Of a stretch of DNA of 7,870 nt, positions 1-4,339 are shown in pieces. The notes under the pieces were generated by a model. The model did no database searches. It saw only the letters and a program-made list of their open reading frames with translations, and was not told the DNA's origin. The position numbers and the translations under genes are program-made. The DNA comes from Burkholderiales bacterium (GTDB taxonomy: Bacteria; Pseudomonadota; Gammaproteobacteria; Burkholderiales; SG8-39). Numbering within the stretch: position 1 is the stretch's first letter; every line of letters starts with the position of its first letter. The stretch covers positions 1 to 7,870 of the forward strand of contig DAIDTN010000230.1 of assembly GCA_027457185.1 (NCBI GenBank), given 5' to 3'.

Positions 1-100
1 CTGTAGCAAGGCAGCCTGATTTGGATGCCTCAAAAGCGCCGCAATGGGCGCACACAGTTGCACCCGTTGGTATTTCATTCATGCAAAATGGACATTTCAT
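1..100 (-). CDS. Zinc-ribbon protein, N-terminal fragment (runs off left edge)
   Basis: Read on the minus strand from the ATG at 100-98, this frame stays open to the window edge and gives 33 residues. They begin MKCPFC and contain two CxxC knuckles: CPFC at residues 3-6 and CAHC at 17-20, followed by Gly. The pattern CxxC-x10-CxxC at the extreme N-terminus is the classic zinc-ribbon layout found at the start of many bacterial membrane or regulatory proteins. That family knowledge supports zinc binding, but the function depends on the missing C-terminal part. A further Cys lies at residue 30. The start is supported by the position of the first knuckle. The ribosome binding site is weak (AAAGAA about 5 bases upstream). 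Codon use is less GC-rich than in the gspAB genes. The plus-strand frame across the same bases has no recognisable product and was left out. Confidence 0.66.
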   Translation of the reverse strand, partial: MKCPFCMNEIPTGATVCAHCGAFEASKSGCLAT

Positions 101-257
101 GATTATTCTTTGCGGTTATGCGGCCGGTTTCCTGGTCAACGGCCGGTGTATGACACATTGCAGACCTGTTTTGCTCATAACTCGACCGACTGATGTGGCC
201 GATGACGAGTCCTCGGTGCGCACGATTGAGCTAAGGCAGCGTAAATAAATAAAGGTA

Positions 258-806
258 TCAACTTATCTGTTTAACTTTCGGTCTTATCACGTAGTTCCAT
301 TCGCCATGAAACTTATTACGTTCGACATTGACGCGCTGCATATCTTCATCGCTAATCTTGCGCCCGGTTGGATATTTCCGGCGATCCAATTTACACGTCA
401 CTTTCAGTCCCTTCGCCGTGGTCGTTCTGGCGATGAGATTGACGATCGTTTCGTAATCCCGCAACGGTTCGCCGCGCCAATTTGACGTAATAAAGGAAAA
501 TAGACGGTGTTCGACTTTGTTCCATTTGCTGGTACCGGGAGGAAAATGACAGACCGAAAGGCAGAGTCCTGTTTGATCGGCAAGCTTCTGCAACTCCAAC
601 TTCCAAAGCCGCAACCGCGACCCATTGCTCCTCCCGCCGTCGGCTGTGATCAGAATCGTTGTCGCCTCCGGATAAAGCCGCCTTCCTTCAAAGCGCCACC
701 ATCCCCGAATAGAGGCTACGGCAAATTCTCCAGTGTCATGGTCGGTTCCCACATTGACAAAACCGGCATTGCGTCCAAGCTCATAAATCCCATAGGTTCC
801 TGACAC
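258..806 (-). pseudogene. ISAzo13-type transposase, C-terminal remnant
   Basis: The minus-strand frame gives about 182 residues matching the C-terminal half of ISAzo13-type (DDE) transposases as I recall them. Recognisable blocks are YGIYELGRNAGFVNVG (5-20), DHDTGEFAV (22-30), ITADGGRSNG (53-62), the HFPPGTSKWNKVEH block (87-100), FHGEWNY near the end, and YPTGRKIS. Asp56 and Glu99 are the expected second and third catalytic acids. Full-length members are about 400 residues or more, so the N-terminal half, with the DNA-binding region and first catalytic Asp, is missing. Homology stops just before YGIYE. The frame opens about 20 codons earlier, after a TGA, but those Gly/Cys-rich residues do not resemble the family. 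The apparent start is a GTG without a good ribosome binding site. No terminal inverted repeats or target duplications were found. This is a dead remnant, most likely cut by deletion or a second insertion near 806. Confidence 0.82.
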
Positions 807-909
807 GCCGCAGCCACCGCCTTCACAGCCGCCAATTTGTGCTCACCACATCGGGTGCGTGCCTCCTTGTATCAACCTCAAACCCACGCCTAGCCTATGC
901 TTGCGCTAC

Positions 910-925
910 GTTGACTCAGGTCAAC
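910..925. promoter_or_regulatory. Perfect 6-bp palindrome upstream of gspA
   Basis: GTTGAC (910-915) and GTCAAC (920-925) form a perfect inverted repeat around TCAG. It lies about 40 bases upstream of the candidate -10 element of the gspAB promoter. The plus-strand half contains TTGACT, which resembles a -35 box, but only a weak -10-like TAGGTT follows at 18 bases. The site could be an operator for a dimeric regulator or a remnant linked to the decayed insertion sequence. No regulator is identified. Confidence 0.3.
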
Positions 926-960
926 TGAAGAAAATAGGTTTATAACACTGGGGGTGCGCG

Positions 961-969
961 TGCGATAAT
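961..969 (+). promoter_or_regulatory. Candidate extended -10 promoter for gspAB
   Basis: TGCGATAAT reads as an extended -10 element: TG, one base, then GATAAT, which differs from TATAAT at one base. No good -35 lies 16-18 bases upstream, as expected for extended -10 promoters. The predicted transcription start, about seven bases downstream, falls at 976-977, on or next to an ATG at 977. The gspA start follows at 1013. Confidence 0.42.
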
Positions 970-976
970 CTCGCTC

Positions 977-1009
977 ATGTCACTGACCATGAGCCGCGGA
1001 CGGCGCTGA
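977..1009 (+). other. Ten-codon mini-ORF in frame just before gspA
   Basis: ATG at 977 starts MSLTMSRGRR and stops at TGA 1007-1009. The stop is one codon (ACA) before the gspA ATG at 1013 and is in the same frame. If transcription starts at 976-977, this would be a leaderless leader peptide, and gspA translation could depend on re-initiation, since gspA itself has only a poor ribosome binding site (GGA at 998-1000). This may equally be chance. Confidence 0.2.
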
Positions 1010-1012
1010 ACA

Positions 1013-2641
1013 ATGTACTGCGACTATTTCGGGCTGGATGAAAATCCGTTTTCCATCACGCCGGATCCGCGCTACCTCTATCTGAGCACGCGCCACCGCG
1101 AAGCGCTGGCGCATCTGCTGTTCGGCATCGGTGCCGGCGGCGGGTTCGTGCAGCTTACCGGTGAAATCGGCATGGGCAAGACCACGCTGTGCCGTGGCTT
1201 GCTGGAACAGATCCCCGCAAACGTCGATGTCGCGCTGATTCTGAATCCGAGTGTCACGGCGCTGGAATTGGTGGCGTCGATCTGCGATGAACTGCATATC
1301 GACTATCCGCCTGTGGCCGGCAGCCTCAAGGTGCTGATCGATGCGCTCAACCGCTATCTGCTGGATGCGCACACGCGCGGCCGGCGCACCGTCCTGATCA
1401 TCGACGAGGCGCAGAATCTCAGCATCGAAGTACTGGAGCAGGTGCGCCTGTTGACCAATCTCGAGACCACCAAGGAGAAGCTGCTGCAGATCATTCTGAT
1501 CGGCCAGCCGGAACTGAAGGCATTGCTGGAGCGCGAAACCTTGCGCCAGCTCGCTCAGCGCATCACCGCACGCTACCACCTCAGCGCGCTGGTCGTCGAT
1601 GAGACCGGCACCTATGTGCGGCATCGCCTGCAGGTGGCCGGATTCAAGGGCACGTTGTTCACGCCGCCCGCGCTGCGCCAGATCCACCGGCTGTCCGGCG
1701 GCATCCCGCGGTTGATCAATGTGATCTGCGATCGCGCCATGCTCGGCGCCTATGCCGTCAATAAACAGCGCATCACGCGCCGCATGGTGCGCAAAGCGGC
1801 GCGCGAGGTGTTCAGCGCCGCACACTGGTGGCGACGTAACAACTTGCTGCGCTGGGCCACGGGCTTGGCGGCACTGGCCGCTGTGGCGGCGGTCGCGTGG
1901 ATCTACCCGCCGCGGTACCTTGGGCAGACTGTAAAGACTCGGCCGGCGCCGACAGCAAAGGTAATTCCAGCGACACCCGCAGTCGCCGCCAGTGCGCGCA
2001 TCGCCACCACGCCCGCGGTCACCGTACAGGAATGGCTGCGCGGTGCCGGTGCGCAGGCCACCGCCGAGGCCACCGCGTACCGGACACTGTTCAAGGCATC
2101 GGGCCTTAACTATGACGCGGCCGCGGGCACGCCCTGCGAGCGCGCTCAATCCTTGGGCTGGCGCTGCGTGACGCGCACCGGTACCTGGAATAACCTGCGC
2201 CGCTATGACCGCAGCGCCGTGCTGATACTCCATGATGCCGGTGGCGGCCGCTATTGGGTGCTTGGCCAGGCCTTGCCCGAGGGTATGGCGGTGTTGCGGG
2301 CCGACAATCTTGAAGAGCGCTTTCCGATCGGCACGGTCGATCCGGCCTGGCTTGGCGAATACACATTGTTATGGCAACCGCCGCCGATACAGGCCAGCGA
2401 TCTGGTGCCCGGCCTGCATGGTACAGCGGTGCGCTGGCTGCGCGAGCGTTTGGATGCCGCGCTTGGTCCCGGCGAGCCGCCGCCCGACCCATTGTCATTC
2501 GATGCCGAATTGCAACAGCGCGTCATTGCTTTTCAGCGCAGCCGTGGCCTGAACGATGACGGTATCATCGGCACCCAGACGCTGATCGAGCTGAGTCTGG
2601 CGCTACCGGATAGCACTGCCATGAGCCGCGCGCCAAACTAA
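1013..2641 (+). CDS. gspA: GspA/ExeA-like AAA ATPase of type II secretion, with peptidoglycan-binding domain
   Basis: The 542-residue protein begins MYCDYFGL, with NPFSITPDPRYLYLS close behind, the ExeA/GspA N-terminal signature, which fixes the start despite a weak ribosome binding site. An AAA ATPase domain covers about residues 1-265, with Walker A GEIGMGKTT (50-58) and Walker B VLIIDE (127-132). A single membrane segment lies near 280-302, followed by an Ala/Pro/Thr linker. Residues of about 336-460 resemble the C39-peptidase-like module of GspA proteins (Cys375, Cys385), probably non-catalytic. A peptidoglycan-binding type 1 domain lies at about 463-533, ending in DDGIIGTQTL. In Aeromonas, ExeA works with ExeB in the inner membrane, binds peptidoglycan and uses ATP to help the ExeD secretin assemble. 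Length and domain order are normal and nothing is missing. gspB follows after 17 bases, forming an operon. The other secretion genes are not here, as in organisms with a separate exeAB locus. Confidence 0.88.
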   Translation: MYCDYFGLDENPFSITPDPRYLYLSTRHREALAHLLFGIGAGGGFVQLTGEIGMGKTTLCRGLLEQIPANVDVALILNPSVTALELVASICDELHIDYPPVAGSLKVLIDALNRYLLDAHTRGRRTVLIIDEAQNLSIEVLEQVRLLTNLETTKEKLLQIILIGQPELKALLERETLRQLAQRITARYHLSALVVDETGTYVRHRLQVAGFKGTLFTPPALRQIHRLSGGIPRLINVICDRAMLGAYAVNKQRITRRMVRKAAREVFSAAHWWRRNNLLRWATGLAALAAVAAVAWIYPPRYLGQTVKTRPAPTAKVIPATPAVAASARIATTPAVTVQEWLRGAGAQATAEATAYRTLFKASGLNYDAAAGTPCERAQSLGWRCVTRTGTWNNLRRYDRSAVLILHDAGGGRYWVLGQALPEGMAVLRADNLEERFPIGTVDPAWLGEYTLLWQPPPIQASDLVPGLHGTAVRWLRERLDAALGPGEPPPDPLSFDAELQQRVIAFQRSRGLNDDGIIGTQTLIELSLALPDSTAMSRAPN

Positions 2642-2658
2642 TCAGGGGATACCAAGTC

Positions 2659-3282
2659 ATGTCCTATATCCTCGAGGCACTGAAAAAAGCCGAGCAGGAA
2701 CGCGATCGGGGTCGCGTGCCGCGGCTTGAGACGCTGCATGACAATGCGCCACGCCGCAGTCGCGCGCTGCCGTGGATTAGCGCTGGAATCTTGCTGGTTA
2801 ACGCGGCGGCGCTGGTCTGGTGGCTGCGTCCCGGCACGCATCCCGAGGTGACGGCAGCGCCGCCACAAGCGTCGCCGCTGCGCATTGCACCGGCAGTGCC
2901 CGCCCCGCCGCCAGTGACCCACAGGCCGCCGCCGGCAGTGCTTGCGCCGCCGGTCGTCATACCGCAGGTCACTTCGATCCCGCCGCCCGCGCCTGTCGCA
3001 ACGCCCGTCGCACCGGTCGAGCCGGCGCCGGTTGCCGCCCCGCCGGCCGCGCCCAAGGTAGCCCTGTTGCGTGATTTACCGGCCGATTTTCGCGCGACGG
3101 TGCCGTCCTTGAATCTCGATGTGCATGTCTATGCGCCGAATGCCGCGAGCCGGTTTGTGTTGATCAACATGAAGAAGTACCACGAAGGCGACCAACTCGC
3201 GGAAGGTCCGCGCATTGAAGAGATTACCGAGAACGGCGCGGTGTTGAGTTACCAGGGGCAGAAATTCCGCCTGGCGCGCTAA
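2659..3282 (+). CDS. gspB: Type II secretion protein GspB (ExeB-like)
   Basis: The 207-residue protein starts MSYILEALKKAEQERDRG, the hallmark N-terminus of GspB/ExeB/PulB. A cytoplasmic basic segment leads to one membrane helix at about 37-56 (ALPWISAGILL into VWWL). A Pro/Ala/Val-rich periplasmic linker follows, about 57-135, and suits a protein that reaches through the periplasm. The C-terminal domain, about 136-207, matches the GspB C-terminal fold, with LPADFRATVPSLNLDVHVY, a shared FVLINM(K/R) block and a YEGD-like YHEGD, ending QKFRLAR. It is known to partner GspA in a membrane complex that positions the secretin at the peptidoglycan. AGGGGA at 2644-2649, 9 bases before the ATG, is a convincing ribosome binding site. 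The gene lies 17 bases after gspA and is probably co-transcribed. It converges with the HU gene, with a hairpin between them. Confidence 0.88.
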   Translation: MSYILEALKKAEQERDRGRVPRLETLHDNAPRRSRALPWISAGILLVNAAALVWWLRPGTHPEVTAAPPQASPLRIAPAVPAPPPVTHRPPPAVLAPPVVIPQVTSIPPPAPVATPVAPVEPAPVAAPPAAPKVALLRDLPADFRATVPSLNLDVHVYAPNAASRFVLINMKKYHEGDQLAEGPRIEEITENGAVLSYQGQKFRLAR

Positions 3283-3311
3283 GTCCCGCCCAGCGCTGTT
3301 GCAACGTGATG

Positions 3312-3335
3312 AGGGGCGGCTAACCGGCCGCCCCT
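3312..3335. terminator. GC-rich hairpin between convergent gspB and HU genes
   Basis: AGGGGCGGC (3312-3320) and GCCGCCCCT (3327-3335) form a perfect 9-bp stem with a 6-base loop. It lies 30 bases after the gspB stop and 20 bases after the HU stop, a natural place for a shared bidirectional terminator. Neither side has a real T-run, so it is not a textbook intrinsic terminator. It may instead stabilise 3' ends. Confidence 0.55.
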
Positions 3336-3355
3336 GCATGTCGTGCGGAGGGTTG

Positions 3356-3700
3356 TTACACCATGTCCTTGAGCGACTTCAGCGCAAGAACCTTGACCAC
3401 GTTGCGGGCCGGCTTGGCTTTGAACATCATTTCTTCGCCGGTGAAAGGATTGGTGCCCTTGCGTGCTTTGCTGGCGGGCTTGCGCACCACTTTGATCTTC
3501 ATCAGGCCGGGTACGGAAAAGATGCCCGGGCCTTTCTTCAGATCACGTTTGATCAGTCCGGCCAACGCCTCGAACACGCCACCGACTTCTTTTTTGGCCA
3601 AGCCGGTCTTGTCGGCAATGTAGGAGAACGCCTCGGACTTGGTGGTGGGTTTGCCTGAGTTGCCAGCGGACTTGCTTGCAGCCTTTTTCTTCGCAGCCAT
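3356..3700 (-). CDS. HU-family nucleoid DNA-binding protein with basic N-terminal tail
   Basis: The 114-residue protein carries the HU/IHF fold from about residue 19: TKSEAFSYIADKTGLAKKEV, then the FEALAGLIKRDLKKG helix, the GIFSVPGLMKIKVVRKPA strands, and the DNA-binding arm at about 79-98. The arm has GTNPFTGEE where most HU proteins have GRNPxTGE. The DNA-intercalating proline (Pro85) is kept, but the arm arginine is replaced by Thr83. HU proteins are about 90 residues. The extra 16-18 residues at the N-terminus (AAKKKAASKSAG) form a Lys/Ala/Ser tail like the basic tails of some bacterial HU variants, likely to add nonspecific DNA contacts. The ATG is preceded by a strong ribosome binding site, GAGAGGAG (plus-strand 3707-3714). 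HU dimers bend and compact DNA. The gene is a single unit, convergent with gspB and divergent from the large coiled-coil gene. Confidence 0.92.
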   Translation of the reverse strand: MAAKKKAASKSAGNSGKPTTKSEAFSYIADKTGLAKKEVGGVFEALAGLIKRDLKKGPGIFSVPGLMKIKVVRKPASKARKGTNPFTGEEMMFKAKPARNVVKVLALKSLKDMV

Positions 3701-3740
3701 TATTCACTCCTCTCTGTATCGTCGATCGGAAATTCCGGTG

Positions 3741-3775
3741 TGCTGAAATCAGCATCGGTCTACGGTCATTTGACC
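3741..3775. promoter_or_regulatory. Two dyad-symmetric sites in the HU leader
   Basis: TGCTGA-AA-TCAGCA (3741-3754) and GGTCA-TT-TGACC (3764-3775) are perfect inverted repeats, each with a 2-base centre. Their centres lie 22 bases apart, about two helical turns. The second is nested within CGGTC (3756-3760) and GACCG (3778-3782). They sit between the candidate HU promoter and the HU start, so they could be operators or, in RNA, small stem-loops. The arm sequences differ, so a single shared regulator is not implied. Confidence 0.35.
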
Positions 3776-3797
3776 TCGACCGCGTTTTCGCCGGTAA

Positions 3798-3826
3798 ATA
3801 TTGCGTCGAACCGCTCCGTCTTGCAA
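3798..3826 (-). promoter_or_regulatory. Candidate sigma-70-like promoter for the HU gene
   Basis: On the minus strand, TTGCAA (plus coordinates 3821-3826) is followed after 17 bases by CAATAT (3798-3803). The -35 matches TTGACA at four of six positions and the -10 matches three of six, with ideal spacing. This would give a leader of about 90 bases before the HU ATG at 3700. Confidence 0.35.
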
Positions 3827-3845
3827 CAGGATTTTTCGCATTTGT

Positions 3846-3865
3846 TGCTGCTGATCGTAGCAGCA
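3846..3865. repeat. 7-bp inverted repeat upstream of the HU promoter
   Basis: TGCTGCT (3846-3852) and AGCAGCA (3859-3865) form a perfect inverted repeat around GATCGT. It lies about 20 bases upstream of the candidate HU -35 box, where an activator or repressor could bind. There is no T-run, so it is not a terminator. Confidence 0.3.
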
Positions 3866-4158
3866 CTCAACTTTTGACCGGGCGTGCGGCATGCGCGGTA
3901 TTGCGTGCGTGGTGAATTATTGCTTGTCGATGTGTGTCCGTGCTACGCCGGATGGTGAGCCCTCTGCGCCGACATCGCCTATCCATGCGCGGGTGTCGCG
4001 TGCGGCGGGGTGTCATCGGTATCGCCGCCGGCATGCGCCGCGTAGGCAGGGATCACCGCTGCGCCACTGATGAGTCGGTTCTGTGAGGTATTCCCGAAAT
4101 CGGCGGAAAATCGGCGTTACACTTGCATGCCCAACCTGTGTGCGAGGGACTAAAGGGT
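3866..4158. other. Intergenic region without recognisable genes
   Basis: About 290 bases in which I see no gene on either strand and no tRNA-like or riboswitch-like fold that I can name. Plus-strand frames here have no family resemblance and no good ribosome binding site. Apart from the tandem repeat at 4096-4116 nothing stands out. Confidence 0.5.
4096..4116. repeat. Tandem pair of GAAATCGGCG units
   Basis: GAAATCGGCG (4096-4105) is followed directly by GAAAATCGGCG (4106-4116). The two copies differ by one inserted A and sit about one helical turn apart, on the same face of the DNA. They lie about 43 bases upstream of the first ATG (4159) leading into the large coiled-coil gene. Repeated binding sites for a regulator are possible, as is chance. 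Confidence 0.3.
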
Positions 4159-4218
4159 ATGAAATCCAAGAGCCTATCGCGCAACCCGGACGGTGGCGAA
4201 AGCTGTTTCAATGGCTAA
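4159..4218 (+). CDS. Possible 19-residue leader peptide
   Basis: ATG at 4159 is preceded by AAAGGGT and encodes MKSKSLSRNPDGGESCFNG before TAA at 4216. It is in the same frame as the large downstream gene, which stays open from this TAA onward. No family is recognised. It could be a short regulatory leader, a decayed 5' end of the large gene separated by a nonsense change, or a chance ORF. The Gly-Gly-Glu-Ser-Cys composition gives no function. Confidence 0.25.
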   Translation: MKSKSLSRNPDGGESCFNG

Positions 4219-4339
4219 ATTTACCGGCATTTGTGCCGCTATTATTCAAGTTGGATGCCGCGCGTTGTGCGCGGCGCCGCTGCCGCGCGCGCGCGCAAGG
4301 CGGCTTTTGCTTCTGGATGGCACGGGAATACGATCTTGA
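4211..4339 (+). CDS. Possible 42-residue ORF overlapping the start of the coiled-coil gene
   Basis: ATG at 4211 opens a frame beginning MAKFTGICAAIIQVG and ends at TGA 4337-4339. The stop overlaps the preferred TTG start (4336-4338) of the large gene in a TTGA arrangement, the geometry seen in translational coupling. The second half is Arg/Ala/Leu-rich and is driven by a CG-alternating stretch, so the peptide may not be real. No family is recognised and there is no strong ribosome binding site. Confidence 0.18.
   Translation: MAKFTGICAAIIQVGCRALCAAPLPRARARRLLLLDGTGIRS
4257..4275 (+). promoter_or_regulatory. GC-rich hairpin over an alternative start codon
   Basis: GCCGCGC (4257-4263) pairs with GCGCGGC (4269-4275) around GTTGT. 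The stem begins inside the alternative ATG (4255-4257) of the large gene and would tend to block ribosomes there. It is followed by a 13-base alternating CG run (4284-4296). This favours the downstream TTG at 4336 as the working start, or marks a point of translational control. Confidence 0.3.

Noticed and set aside
121..147. Two copies of CGGCCGGT, 19 bases apart, upstream of the zinc-ribbon gene
   Set aside because: An 8-base GC-rich direct repeat is expected by chance in such sequence, and no promoter element positions it as an operator.
21..248. A 75-codon plus-strand frame at the left edge
   Set aside because: It has no ribosome binding site or family match and overlaps the minus-strand zinc-ribbon gene start.
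849..868. A perfect AAGGAGG on the minus strand followed ten bases later by ATG
   Set aside because: The ATG is followed by TGG and then TGA, and no other start nearby leads into a recognisable protein. It is probably chance or a scar of the decayed element.
784..868. A minus-strand frame with an Ala/Val-rich stretch (KLAAVKAVAAAC) that could be the missing transposase N-terminus in another frame
   Set aside because: The frame is short and bounded by TGA. It has no start and does not resemble the expected sequence just upstream of YGIYE.
980..2233. A 417-codon minus-strand frame opposite gspA
   Set aside because: It is the antisense shadow of a GC-rich gene. The plus strand has Walker motifs, a membrane helix and a peptidoglycan-binding domain in one frame.
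4284..4296. A 13-base alternating CG run that might form Z-DNA
   Set aside because: It is short and lies in very GC-rich sequence, so there is no independent reason to give it a role.
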